Shown here piece after piece: positions 27,718 through 37,935 of a stretch of 64,000 bases of DNA. A program made the translations under genes and the position numbers. Below the pieces are notes generated by a model that did no database searches, was not told where the DNA came from, and saw only the letters and a list, made by a program, of their open reading frames with translations. The DNA lies in the NCBI RefSeq assembly GCF_014698845.1, contig NZ_JACJTV010000014.1:62001-126000 (forward strand), written 5' to 3'. The DNA is from Coleofasciculus sp. FACHB-1120 (GTDB taxonomy: Bacteria > Cyanobacteriota > Cyanobacteriia > Cyanobacteriales > FACHB-T130). How positions within the stretch are numbered: the stretch's first letter is position 1; the number at the start of each line of letters is the position of its first letter.

Positions 27718-27770
27718 CCCGCGATCGCCGTTAACATTTGTACAGAAATATTAGGGTTTGTCTGCACACC

Positions 27771-27845
27771 TTGAGGGCAAAGCATTCGGATACAGAAATT
27801 TGGGTTTATTCCGTCCAGTTATCGCCCGAATGCTTCGCCCCTACA
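27771..27845. repeat. MITE-like element, copy 3
   Basis: The left end TTGAGGGCAAAGCATTCGG is diverged; the right end CCGAATGCTTCGCCCCTACA is intact. It lies 53 bp from copy 2 in the same orientation, with an unrelated centre. Confidence 0.6.
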
Positions 27846-28214
27846 TCTATCAAAACCGCGATCGCTCTCTCTGGTTGTCAGCGCGTTAGCGAAGCGAAGC
27901 CTTTAGGCTTATCGCAAGATTGTGTTAGGTGCACCGGATTCATAAGCGTAAAACCCCAGTTTTCGTATACAGATGTAATAATTCCTGACATAATTCACTA
28001 TTTCCCTAACTATTAATTGCTAGGTAGCTAGAGTTATTTTAATAACACAAATCTGTCAGAGTGTGGTTTAGGAGAGGCGTTGTCCTCTCAGACTGGGCAA
28101 AATGCAAATATCCTTGGGAAAAGCTATAGCTTAGAAGCACCTTGTCAAAGGTATATTTGCTTGAGTAAGCTAGGGGCAAATTCCTCTATCTAAAGTTTTA
28201 AATTGAAGATAATA

Positions 28215-28472
28215 ATGCGTTTGCATAGCATCATCCGGAAGAAAGTATTGTCTCAGATTAACGATTAACAGTTATTTATTAACTTTTTTTCTGACTGCAA
28301 CGGCATTCTTAATCCTCGCTGTCTACTATATTCCCCGTTTTTACATGGAATGGAATATTAATCTGAGTGACTAGAACAAACTTGCTGAGGCGATTCCAGC
28401 TTACAAAAAAGCAGTCGGATTTGGCTCAAAAAATACTTTTGCTAAGGTTAGCTTTTTGTCAGGATGGTTATA
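28215..28472 (+). pseudogene. Relic of a small membrane-anchored protein gene
   Basis: A start-like segment (MRLHSIIRKKVLSQIND, stop at 28266) is followed in a shifted frame (from ~28270) by a hydrophobic helix (LLTFFLTATAFLILAVYYIP), then FYMEWNINLSD, an in-frame TAG, and NKLAEAIPAYKKAVGFGSKN up to a TAA near 28472. A basic N-terminus plus membrane helix plus TPR-like segment broken by one frameshift and one stop is best read as a decayed gene. Family not recognised. Confidence 0.4.
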
Positions 28473-28517
28473 ATTCAGCTTTTACTTGACCGATGATGTG
28501 AATAGTGAGAGACGAAG

Positions 28518-31500
28518 ATGCTGGAGTTTTGGAAAAACCTTTTTGCTGTAGCACCGTTTATCCCCCATGGGCATTGCTATCTCTGGAAACCAGGATTGGT
28601 GAGTCTTCATATCGTTTCCGACTTGCTGATTGCCCTGGCTTATTATTCAATCCCGATAACGCTGCTCTATTTTGTTCGCAAGCGACAAGATTTGCCCTAC
28701 CCTTGGATGTTTCTGCTATTTAGCAGCTTCATCGTCGCTTGTGGTACTACGCACCTGATGGAGATTTGGACGCTTTGGCATCCTACCTATTGGCTGAGTG
28801 GCTGCCTCAAAGCCATCACCGCATTGGTTTCAGTGGTGACAGCGATAGCTCTGGTGCCGTTAATCCCAAAAGCATTAGCCCTTCCCAGTCCCGCACAGTT
28901 GGAGGCAGCTAATCGAAAACTAGAGCAGGAAATTAGAGAGCGTATCAAGGTAGAAGCAAGTCTTCAAGAGCGGGAGCAGTTCTTAAGCAACATTTATAAC
29001 TCAGTGGCAGACCACCTTTGGGTGGTGGAACAGCTTGAGGATGGCGAATTTCAAGTTGTCAGCATGAATCGAGCCGTTGAAGCTTCAAGTGGAACTTTGG
29101 TCGAGCACTGGATTGGTAAACGGCTGGACGAACTGTGGGACATCGAGACAGCTGCTACGATTCGGGCGCACTACCATGACTGTTTGCAGCAAGGTCAAAC
29201 AATCTCTTATGAGGAAAATCTGCCTTTTGAAGAACAGATTTGTTGCTTTCTCACCACCTTAACGCCTTTAGTAGAGCGCGATGAACGAACTCGCTTACTC
29301 GGCGTCAGCATGGATATCACGGAGCGCAAGCGGGTTGAAAACGCTTTGAAAGAAAGTGAAGAACGCTGGCAGTTAGCGTTGCAGGGTAACAAAGATGGAA
29401 TTTGGGATTGGAATGTCAGAACGAATGAAGTCTTTTTCTCAGTGCGATGGAAAGAAATACTGGGTTATCAAGACTGCGAAATTTCTCACCATCTAGATGA
29501 GTGGGCTAAACGAGTCCATCTAGACGATCTTGCCTGGGTGATGGAAACAATCGAAAATCACTTTGCTAAAAAAACACCTTTTTACGAAACTGAACACCGC
29601 ATTTTATGTAAAGACGGGACTTATAAATGGATTCTCGATCGCGGTCAGGCACTCTGGGATGACGGCGGCAATGCGATTAGAATGGTCGGTTCTTCTACCG
29701 ATATTACAGAAAGCAAGGAGGCTGAAGCAGAGCTGCGCTGCAAAGAAACCTTGCTGCGCTCAATGACTGATGCTTCGCCACTCGCTTTTTTTGTTGTAGA
29801 TAACCGTAGCGATGCCATTCTCTACTTCAATCACCGCTTCTGCAATATCTGGGGTATCGAACACCTAGAAGAACAGATGCAGCGGGGTCAACTGAAAAAC
29901 AACGATATCGTTCCTCACTGCCTGCCCGTACTTGTAGATGTTCCGGCTTTTGCCGAATCCTGCAAACCGTTGCAAAGTGAAGAAAATCGAGCCGTTGTTG
30001 AAGATGAAATTCCTTTTCGCGATGGGCGCACGATTCGTCGTTTTTCGACACAAATTCGCGACGATAGCGATCGCTATTTCGGACGACTTTATCTATTTGA
30101 AGATATTACCGAACGCAAGCAAATAGAAGAAAAACTGCAACTGGCTGATTTTTCGCTCGAACGTTCCTCTCTCGCCCTTGCCTGGATTGATCGCAATGGC
30201 AGAATTTTACGGGTAAATGAAACAGCGTGCAAGCAAAGGGGATATTCTCGCGAAGAGTTGCTATCAATGCACGTATGGGATACCGATCCCAATTTTCCGA
30301 TGGAGGTGTGGCCGCAGCATTGGCAAGAACTTAAAGAGCAAAAAACACTTTCGTTTACTTCTCAACAATATACAAGGGGTGGCGGTGTTATCCCCGTTGA
30401 AATTACGCTAAATTATCTGGAATTTAACGGAAAGGAATACAATTTTGCCTGCGCCCGCGATGTCAGCGATCGCTATCGCGCAGAGGAAGCACTGCGAGCC
30501 TCTCAAGCCCGTCTTTCTGGGGTTCTAGACATTGCCGACGAAGCCATTATCTCAGTAGATTCCAGCCAACGCATTACCCTATACAACCAAGGAGCCGAAC
30601 GGATTTTTGGCTATACGTCCGAGGAAATGCTCGGTCAGACTCTCGACCGACTTTTGCCAGAACGCTTTGCGATAAGTCATCGCCAGCACGTAGATCGATT
30701 TGCCCAATCCGCCCAAACAGCAAGGAAGATGGGTAGGCGCGGCGAGATTGTCGGTCGCCGTAAAGATGGCACGGAATTTCCGGCTGAAGCCTCGATTTCT
30801 CAATTGGAATTAACAGGAGAAAAAGTTTTTACGGTTTTTCTGCGCGACATTAGCGATCGCAAACAGGCAGAAACAGCCTTAAAAGAAAGTGAAGCCCGCT
30901 TCCAGGCATTTATGGATAACAGTCCCGCCCCTGCTTGGATTACAGATGGAGAGGGGAAACTTCTGTACTGTAGCCAAGCCTATTGCCGCATATTCAACGT
31001 AGCAAAAGAGTCAGTGGGCAAAATAGATATCTCCATCCATCCACAAAAATTCAGTCAGGAATATTTAAACAATATTCGCAAAGTTATAGAAACTAATCAA
31101 GCTCTCGAAGCAATTGAGCTAGGTTCACTTGCAGATGGCACTGTTGGCGAGTTTGTAGTGTACAAGTTTCCGTTGCCAAGTTCATCCGGTCAAGTGTTAG
31201 TTGGGGGAATAGGACTCGATATTACCGAGCGCAAAAAAGCAGAAGCAGCCGTGCAACAGCGAGAACAAGAGTTCCGCGCTTTAGTAGAAAATGCGCCCGA
31301 CATTATCATGCGGTTGAATCGGGAATGTCGCTATCTCTATATCAACCCCATAGTTGAAGGACAATTGGGGATTCCTCCTGCCGCGTTTATCGGTAAAACT
31401 ATTAAGGAATTGGGTGCATCCGAAGCATTGGTTAATCTTTGGCGAACAACCCTTGAGCAAGTATTTGAAACGGGTGGCGAGCAAAACATTGAATACGAAA

Positions 31501-34500
31501 TTCCATCGCTTGCAGGGCTAACTTATTATGCTTCCCGCGTAGTTCCTGAATTGGGCAGCGATGGCTCCGTGCAATCGGTTTTGGCAGTTGCTCGCGATAT
31601 CAGCGAGCGCAAACTTGCAGAAGCGGCTCTAAAACAGGCTCGCGACGAGTTAGAAATTAGAGTCAATCAACGCACTGCTCTACTCGCTACAGCAAATAAA
31701 GAATTGCGGCAAGAAATTGCCGAACGGCAAGCCGCGCTGCGCGAACTCAAACAAGCACAAGCGGCTTTGCAAACGTCGGAAGTCAGACTCAAAGAAGTGC
31801 TTGATAATACAGCCGCTTTCATTTCCTCGGCACACATTCATCCTGATAGAGTTTGGGAATACGTATACTATTCCCCCAATGGAGAGGAAATTTTTGGCTA
31901 CAAAGGAGAAGAATTCGCTGCCGATCCGAGCTTGTGGCTATCTAGAATTCCTCCTGAAGATATTGAGACAATTGTTCAGCCAGCAATAGAAGATTTGTAT
32001 GCCGGACGGCAAATAACCACAGAGTATCGATTCCGCCATAAAGATGGAAGTTGGCGCTGGTTATCTAACACTTTACTGGCTAAAAAGCACAAATCTGAGG
32101 ATTACTGGTTTGCCACCGGAATTGTTATCGACATCACCGAACGCAAACTAGCAGAAAAAGCGTTACAGGAAAGCGAACAGCGTTTTGCTACTTTAGCGAA
32201 AACCGCACCTGTAGGAATATTCCGTACCGATATTCAGGGCAATTGCGTGTATGGGAACGAACGCAGTTTTGAAATGATCGGACTTTCCCTCGGAGAATCG
32301 ATAGGAGCCGGTTGGGCAACAGCGATACATCCGGATGATCGCGATCTCACGATTGGTGCTTGGTTGAGTTTTGTACAGCAAGGCATTCCCTATCACTGCG
32401 AACACCGCTTTCAACGACCCGATGGTAGCGTTATCTGGGTGTTAGGACAAGCGATCGCGGAAAAAGATGTTGATGAAAACATCATCGGTTACATCGGCAC
32501 TATCACCGACATTACGGAGCGCAAGCAATCGGAACAACTCTTAGAAGCGTACAACCAAATTTTAGAAACTCAGGTACAAGAACGCACAGCAGCACTAACC
32601 CAAACAAATGCTCAATTAGAGCAGGAAATTGAAGAGCGCAAGCGATCGCAAGCTGCGCTCCAAGAGAGCGAAGAACGGTATCGTACTGTAATCGCAGCAA
32701 TGGCAGAGGGGATTGTCTTGCAAGATGCGGACGGTGCGATTCGTACCTGTAACGCTAGTGCCAAAAGCATTCTCGGTTTGTCTCGCAAGCAAATGATGGG
32801 GCGAACTTCCCTCGATCCCAACTGGCGAGCGGTTCGCGAAGATGGTTCACCCTTTCCAGGAGAGGAACACCCGGCGATGGTGACGCTGCGAACGGGCAAA
32901 GCTTGCTCTAATGTGGTGATGGGAGTCCACAAACCAGATGGTAATTTTACCTGGATTTCCATTAATTCCCGACCTCTAATTCGCGCAGGCGAACCCCTCC
33001 CCTACGCCGTTGTTTGCTCGTTCGCTGATATTACCGCTCGCAAACAGGCAGAAGAGGCACTACAACAAAGCGAAGCGCGTTATCTGGCGATTCTTGAAGA
33101 CCAAACGGAACTGATTGGTCGCTCGTTGCCTGATGGAACCTTGACCTTTGTCAACGAAGCTTTCTGTCGATTTTATGGGAAGACGCGGGAAGAACTCTTG
33201 GGCAATCGCTACGAACCTAGCGTATATGAAGAAGACCGCGAGCTTGTAGCCAGACTGGTTAAAACTCTCAGCGTAAATAATCCAGTCGTCATTATCGAAA
33301 ATCGAGTGATTGCCAAGGGAGAGGAAGTGCGTTGGACGCAGTGGGTCAACCGAGGAATATTCGACAAAGATGGTCAGCTTGTAGAGTTTCAAGGGGTCGG
33401 ACGAGATATTACCGAGCGCAAACTTGCTGAAGAAAACTTGCGACGCTATGAAAAGATTGTTGCCGCTACTACTGATGCAATTTGTTTAATCGATCGCAAC
33501 TATACCTACCAAATTGTTAACCAAGCATATCTGAATTGGCATCAGCGCTCTCAGGAAGAAATACTCGGACAGACGGTTAGTGAAGTCTTGGGTAAAGACC
33601 TGTTTGAAACTCAACTCAAACCCAAACTAGACCAATGTTTAGCTGGGGAGACTGTCCAATACGAACTGTGGTTTAACTATTCAAGCACCGAAGAGAAATT
33701 TCTCAGCGCTACCTACTCTCCTTATTTAGAGGCAGATGGCACTGTTTTAAGTGTGGTAGTGAGTCTGCGTAACCTCACCGAATTGAAACGAACAGAAGAA
33801 GCACTGCGACAAAGCGAATCAACGCTTCGCAGCTTCTTCGACAGCGGCTCGATGTTGATGGGGATTGTCGAGCTGTATGACGACGATATTCTGCATCTTT
33901 CTGATAATCCAACATCAGCGCGATTCTTCGGTACAACCCCAGAACAGATGAAAAATCGGTTTGCAACTGAGATGGGAGTGCCACCAGCACACCTACAGCA
34001 GTGGATCGATCGCTATCGAGAAGCTTTACAGACTCAAACTGCCGCACGCTTTGAATATCCTCACGAGACTCAAACCGAGCAAAAATGGCTCTCTGCCAGC
34101 GTTTGCCCGATCGGAATTGGCCCGAACGGTCGTCCGAGATTGTCATACATTGTCGAAGATATCAGCGATCGCAAACGCGCAGAAGAAGCACTTCGCCTCA
34201 GCGAAGGTCGGCTCAAACATCTGACAGCTAGCATTCCGGGAACGCTTTACTCCTTTGGATACTATCTCGATGGTTCGGCAAAGTTTGAATATGTCAGTCC
34301 CGGTTGCGAAGAAATGTTTGAAATCAAGCCGGAGCAGATACTAGAAGATCGAAATCTTTTCGAGAACCAAGTTTCTCCTGATGACCGACCCAGGTTTGAA
34401 GAAGCAATCTCTTACTCCCTGCAAAGCCTGCAACCTCTCACGACTGAATGGCGCAATATTGCTCCTTCTGGAAAACAAAAATGGCTGCGCGTCCAAGCTC

Positions 34501-36869
34501 AACTCGAAGACCGCGAAGATGGTTCTAAAGTTTGGCATGGGGTGATTTTAGATATTAGCGATCGCAAACTTGCAGAAGAAAAGCTCAAACAAGCCGAGCA
34601 TAAATACCGCACCTTAATCGAACAAATTCCCGGAGTCGTTTATATCTCTCCGCTTGAGGCAACAACCGAAAAAGGTTACATCAGCCCGCAACTGCAACAA
34701 TTGCTTGAGGTTCCTCTGGAAGAATGGTCTCCTGGCTTCTTTAATAGTTGGGCTGATTATGTTCATCCAGAAGATCGCGATCGCGTCTTGCAAGCTGTCA
34801 GAAACACGATTTTTACGGGAGAACCATTGAGCGTCGAGTATCGCATGATAACTCGCAATGGCAAAACGCTCTGGCTCAGAGATCGAGCCAATCTCGTCGT
34901 TCCCTCTGAGGGACAGACTCGAGTGCTTCAGGGTTTAGCTTTCGATATTAGCGATCGCAAACAAATTGAGCAAGCGCTGCAAGAAAGCAACGAGCGTTTT
35001 CAGTTAGCAACATCGGCAGTAAAAGGATTTATCTACGACTGGGATTTCAAGCAGAATATCGTTCTGCGGACGCGGGGACTGTTTGAACTTGTTGGATACC
35101 GTCCCGAAGAAGCCGACGCAAAGGTTGACTGGTGGAACGAACACGTCCACCCAGAAGATTTCCCCAAAATTTCCCAGCAGCTATCCGAAGCCTTTGCAAA
35201 TGAAACTCAAAGTTATTTCGTTTTGGAATACCGACTTCGCCATCGAGATGGCCACTACGTCTATCTATCAGATTATGGCACGATCGCGCGAGATGCAAAC
35301 GGACGAGCAATTCGTGCCGTAGGTCATGCCATAGACGTCAGCGAACGCAGAAAGGCAGAAACCGCCTTGCAAAAAGCACTCCAAGCCGCCCAAGCTGCAT
35401 CCATCGCAAAAAGCCGCTTCTTGTCCAACATGAGCCACGAACTGCGTACTCCTCTCAATGCCATTCTCGGTTTTAGTCAGGTGATGGTTCGCAGTAGTTC
35501 CGTTTCCCCCGACCACAAAGAACAGCTAAAAATCATCAATCGCAGTGGCGAACATTTGCTTAATTTAATCAACGATATTTTGTCAATGGCCAAAATTGAA
35601 GCAGGCCAAACTACGCTCAATGAAAATCGCTTTGACCTGTATCAGCTACTGAACGATCTAGAACAGATGCTCAAACTCAAAGCAATTTCCAAAGGTTTAC
35701 AATTAACTTTTGAACGGGCATCAGATATTCCTCAATACGTGCAAACTGACGAAAATAAATTGCGTCAAGTTTTAATTAACATTTTAGGAAATGCCATAAA
35801 GTTCACCGCTTCCGGTCACATCACATTGCGAGTGAAAAAGGGTCGGATATCAGAAAAAGCTGACCTTCAAAACCTCAGCTCCAAAACCTATTTGTTGTTT
35901 GAAATTGAAGATACTGGACCCGGCATTGCTCCCAATGAAATTGAAACCTTATTTGACCCCTTCGTACAAACAGAAGCAGGCCGCAAATCGATGCAAGGAA
36001 CGGGATTGGGCTTACCCATCAGCCAACAATTCTTAGAGATGATGGGAGGAGAGATTGTGGTCAGTAGTCAACTCGGTCAGGGAACAACTTTCACATTCGA
36101 TATCGTCGCGAGCGAGGTTACTAAACCGCATGAGAAGAGTTTATCGATTACCCAGGAAGTTATTGGGTTAGAGCCAAATCAGCCTGTGTACCGCATTCTA
36201 GTTGTTGAGGATGTCGAAGAGAACCGTCAGTTGCTCTTAAAAATACTTAAACCGTTAGGATTTGAAGTGCGAGAAGCAGTTAACGGTCAAGAAGCGATCG
36301 CTTTGTGGTCAACTTGGAAACCACACCTAATCTGGATGGATATGCGAATGCCCGTCATGGACGGCTACGAAGCAACTAGAGAAATAAAAGCTTTGGAACA
36401 GCAAAGTGCAGTAGCTGGAGAGAATAACAACTTACCTGCCAACTCATCACCTACCAACGCAACAAAAATTATTGCCTTAACTGCTAGCGCTTTTGAAGAA
36501 GATCGAGCCAAGATTATGACAGCAGGCTGCGATGACTTTATACATAAGCCTTTCCGAGAGTCGATGCTATTTGACAAGATGGCTCAACACTTAGGAGTCC
36601 GTTATCTTTATCAAGAGGATTTGCCGGATAGCTCACCCCAGTCAGCAACACCGAGAAACTTAACACCAGAGGATCTCAACGTCATGCCTTCTGAGTGGAT
36701 AGCACAGTTCCGACAAGAGGTGCTTTGTGCGAACGACGAGTTAATATTGCAGCTAATCGACCAAATTCCCGAAAGCGAGGCAAGTTTAGCACACACCCTG
36801 ACAGATTTGATTAATAACTTTCGCTTAGATATACTCTTTGATTTAATCCGAGCATCTAGTAATGAATAG
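28518..36869 (+). CDS. Giant hybrid histidine kinase: ethylene-receptor-type membrane domain, 16 PAS units, HisKA, HATPase, REC
   Basis: The 2783-aa sensor begins with three membrane helices of ethylene-binding type. Asp35, Tyr42, Ile45, Pro46, Cys75 and His79 correspond to Arabidopsis ETR1 Asp25, Tyr32, Ile35, Pro36, Cys65 and His69 at a constant offset of 10; Cys and His ligate the copper that binds ethylene. Sixteen PAS/PAC units follow (about residues 150-2280), counted by their recurring D-I-[TS]-[ED]-R-K ends. Longer coiled-coil linkers occur after units 7 and 9. HisKA has His2307 in NMSHELRTPLN. The HATPase spans ~2410-2530 (NILGNAIKFT, DTGPGIAPNE, GTGLGLPIS). A receiver at ~2555-2690 has Asp2608. 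A ~75-residue tail has an HPt-like helical look but no clear His. The stop overlaps the next start by 8 bp. SynEtr1/UirS of Synechocystis are much smaller relatives. Confidence 0.93.
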   Translation: MLEFWKNLFAVAPFIPHGHCYLWKPGLVSLHIVSDLLIALAYYSIPITLLYFVRKRQDLPYPWMFLLFSSFIVACGTTHLMEIWTLWHPTYWLSGCLKAITALVSVVTAIALVPLIPKALALPSPAQLEAANRKLEQEIRERIKVEASLQEREQFLSNIYNSVADHLWVVEQLEDGEFQVVSMNRAVEASSGTLVEHWIGKRLDELWDIETAATIRAHYHDCLQQGQTISYEENLPFEEQICCFLTTLTPLVERDERTRLLGVSMDITERKRVENALKESEERWQLALQGNKDGIWDWNVRTNEVFFSVRWKEILGYQDCEISHHLDEWAKRVHLDDLAWVMETIENHFAKKTPFYETEHRILCKDGTYKWILDRGQALWDDGGNAIRMVGSSTDITESKEAEAELRCKETLLRSMTDASPLAFFVVDNRSDAILYFNHRFCNIWGIEHLEEQMQRGQLKNNDIVPHCLPVLVDVPAFAESCKPLQSEENRAVVEDEIPFRDGRTIRRFSTQIRDDSDRYFGRLYLFEDITERKQIEEKLQLADFSLERSSLALAWIDRNGRILRVNETACKQRGYSREELLSMHVWDTDPNFPMEVWPQHWQELKEQKTLSFTSQQYTRGGGVIPVEITLNYLEFNGKEYNFACARDVSDRYRAEEALRASQARLSGVLDIADEAIISVDSSQRITLYNQGAERIFGYTSEEMLGQTLDRLLPERFAISHRQHVDRFAQSAQTARKMGRRGEIVGRRKDGTEFPAEASISQLELTGEKVFTVFLRDISDRKQAETALKESEARFQAFMDNSPAPAWITDGEGKLLYCSQAYCRIFNVAKESVGKIDISIHPQKFSQEYLNNIRKVIETNQALEAIELGSLADGTVGEFVVYKFPLPSSSGQVLVGGIGLDITERKKAEAAVQQREQEFRALVENAPDIIMRLNRECRYLYINPIVEGQLGIPPAAFIGKTIKELGASEALVNLWRTTLEQVFETGGEQNIEYEIPSLAGLTYYASRVVPELGSDGSVQSVLAVARDISERKLAEAALKQARDELEIRVNQRTALLATANKELRQEIAERQAALRELKQAQAALQTSEVRLKEVLDNTAAFISSAHIHPDRVWEYVYYSPNGEEIFGYKGEEFAADPSLWLSRIPPEDIETIVQPAIEDLYAGRQITTEYRFRHKDGSWRWLSNTLLAKKHKSEDYWFATGIVIDITERKLAEKALQESEQRFATLAKTAPVGIFRTDIQGNCVYGNERSFEMIGLSLGESIGAGWATAIHPDDRDLTIGAWLSFVQQGIPYHCEHRFQRPDGSVIWVLGQAIAEKDVDENIIGYIGTITDITERKQSEQLLEAYNQILETQVQERTAALTQTNAQLEQEIEERKRSQAALQESEERYRTVIAAMAEGIVLQDADGAIRTCNASAKSILGLSRKQMMGRTSLDPNWRAVREDGSPFPGEEHPAMVTLRTGKACSNVVMGVHKPDGNFTWISINSRPLIRAGEPLPYAVVCSFADITARKQAEEALQQSEARYLAILEDQTELIGRSLPDGTLTFVNEAFCRFYGKTREELLGNRYEPSVYEEDRELVARLVKTLSVNNPVVIIENRVIAKGEEVRWTQWVNRGIFDKDGQLVEFQGVGRDITERKLAEENLRRYEKIVAATTDAICLIDRNYTYQIVNQAYLNWHQRSQEEILGQTVSEVLGKDLFETQLKPKLDQCLAGETVQYELWFNYSSTEEKFLSATYSPYLEADGTVLSVVVSLRNLTELKRTEEALRQSESTLRSFFDSGSMLMGIVELYDDDILHLSDNPTSARFFGTTPEQMKNRFATEMGVPPAHLQQWIDRYREALQTQTAARFEYPHETQTEQKWLSASVCPIGIGPNGRPRLSYIVEDISDRKRAEEALRLSEGRLKHLTASIPGTLYSFGYYLDGSAKFEYVSPGCEEMFEIKPEQILEDRNLFENQVSPDDRPRFEEAISYSLQSLQPLTTEWRNIAPSGKQKWLRVQAQLEDREDGSKVWHGVILDISDRKLAEEKLKQAEHKYRTLIEQIPGVVYISPLEATTEKGYISPQLQQLLEVPLEEWSPGFFNSWADYVHPEDRDRVLQAVRNTIFTGEPLSVEYRMITRNGKTLWLRDRANLVVPSEGQTRVLQGLAFDISDRKQIEQALQESNERFQLATSAVKGFIYDWDFKQNIVLRTRGLFELVGYRPEEADAKVDWWNEHVHPEDFPKISQQLSEAFANETQSYFVLEYRLRHRDGHYVYLSDYGTIARDANGRAIRAVGHAIDVSERRKAETALQKALQAAQAASIAKSRFLSNMSHELRTPLNAILGFSQVMVRSSSVSPDHKEQLKIINRSGEHLLNLINDILSMAKIEAGQTTLNENRFDLYQLLNDLEQMLKLKAISKGLQLTFERASDIPQYVQTDENKLRQVLINILGNAIKFTASGHITLRVKKGRISEKADLQNLSSKTYLLFEIEDTGPGIAPNEIETLFDPFVQTEAGRKSMQGTGLGLPISQQFLEMMGGEIVVSSQLGQGTTFTFDIVASEVTKPHEKSLSITQEVIGLEPNQPVYRILVVEDVEENRQLLLKILKPLGFEVREAVNGQEAIALWSTWKPHLIWMDMRMPVMDGYEATREIKALEQQSAVAGENNNLPANSSPTNATKIIALTASAFEEDRAKIMTAGCDDFIHKPFRESMLFDKMAQHLGVRYLYQEDLPDSSPQSATPRNLTPEDLNVMPSEWIAQFRQEVLCANDELILQLIDQIPESEASLAHTLTDLINNFRLDILFDLIRASSNE

Positions 36870-37935
36870 CCATCAAGTACCCGCTTCCTTTGGGGACATC
36901 CTCGTCGTTGACGATCATCCAGACAACCTCCGAGTTTTGTCCGCTATTCTTAGCGAGTCTGGATATCAAGTCCGGAGGGCAATTAACGGTCAACTGGCTT
37001 TAAAAGTTACCCAAAATTCTCCCCCCGCTCTGATTTTACTTGACATCTTGATGCCAGAAATGGATGGCTATGCAGTTTGCTCCTTGCTAAAAGCTCACCC
37101 ACAAACAGCGGAGATTCCAGTAATTTTTATCAGCGCGCTCGATGATGTATTTGATAAAGTAAAAGCCTTTGAGGTTGGAGGGGTAGATTACATTACCAAA
37201 CCCTTTCAGGCAGCCGAAGTTTTAGCTCGCGTTAAAAATCAACTAATTATCCGCAATCTGTATCTCCAACTTCAGAAGCAAGCCCAGAAAATTGCCGAGC
37301 AGAATGCGTCTCTACAACAGGAAATTCAAGAACGCAAACGAGCTGAATCTGCTTTGGTTGAAGCTAATCTCAAGCTACAGCGTCTCGCTTCTTTAGATAG
37401 CTTAACAGGAGTTGCTAATCGTCGTCAGTTCAATGAATCTCTCAATAAAGAGTGGCAACGGATGGCACGAGAGCAATTCCCCTTATCTTTGATTTTAGGG
37501 GATATTGATTATTTCAAAAAATACAATGATACTTATGGCCATTTAGCCGGAGATTTCTGTCTACAGCAGGTGGCTCAAGCGATTAGCCGTGCTATTAGGC
37601 GTCCGGCAGATATATTGGCTCGTTACGGAGGTGAAGAATTTGCGGTAATTCTACCGAATACAAAAGCTGAAGGAGCGCTAAAAGTTGCTGAGGCGGTGCG
37701 GCATGAAGTCCTAAATCTTAAAATAGCTCATGCTCAATCTGCTGTGAATAAATATGTCACTTTAAGCCTCGGCGTTTTCACCTTAGTTCCCCAGTACAAC
37801 TCTGACCCCTCCACCTTAATTGCTGCGGCTGATAAAGCATTATATGAAGCGAAAGAGCAGGGGAGAAACCGCTCCAGTTTTAAAACTTTTGAATCATTAG
37901 ACTCAGAGCTAAACCTTAACTTGCTTACCAGATAA
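36862..37935 (+). CDS. Response-regulator diguanylate cyclase (REC - GGDEF)
   Basis: The 357-aa protein should synthesise c-di-GMP from GTP when its receiver is phosphorylated. REC occupies residues 10-130 with Asp61 in LILLDILMPEMDGY. A coiled coil spans ~130-175 (IAEQNASLQQEIQERKRAESA), and the GGDEF domain ~180-350. The active-site motif is intact as RYGGEEFAVILP. An inhibitory I-site RPAD sits five residues before GGEEF, so product inhibition is expected. The ATG lies 8 bp inside the end of the giant ethylene-receptor-like kinase gene, so translation is probably coupled and the kinase is its likely phosphodonor. The REC domain is closely similar to that of the next gene. Confidence 0.95.
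   Translation: MNSHQVPASFGDILVVDDHPDNLRVLSAILSESGYQVRRAINGQLALKVTQNSPPALILLDILMPEMDGYAVCSLLKAHPQTAEIPVIFISALDDVFDKVKAFEVGGVDYITKPFQAAEVLARVKNQLIIRNLYLQLQKQAQKIAEQNASLQQEIQERKRAESALVEANLKLQRLASLDSLTGVANRRQFNESLNKEWQRMAREQFPLSLILGDIDYFKKYNDTYGHLAGDFCLQQVAQAISRAIRRPADILARYGGEEFAVILPNTKAEGALKVAEAVRHEVLNLKIAHAQSAVNKYVTLSLGVFTLVPQYNSDPSTLIAAADKALYEAKEQGRNRSSFKTFESLDSELNLNLLTR

Larger units (their letters stand above)
27605..28517. other. Long intergenic region with two MITE-like copies and a gene relic
   Basis: More than 900 bp without an intact gene. It contains two inverted-repeat elements (27644-27717 and 27771-27845) and HIP1 sites. A GCGTTAGCGAAGCGAAGCCTTTAGG stretch, here split as GCGTTAGCGAAGCG and AAGCCTTTAGG, lies near 27881-27906. 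A broken membrane-protein reading frame occupies 28215-28472, just before the giant kinase gene. Confidence 0.55.
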
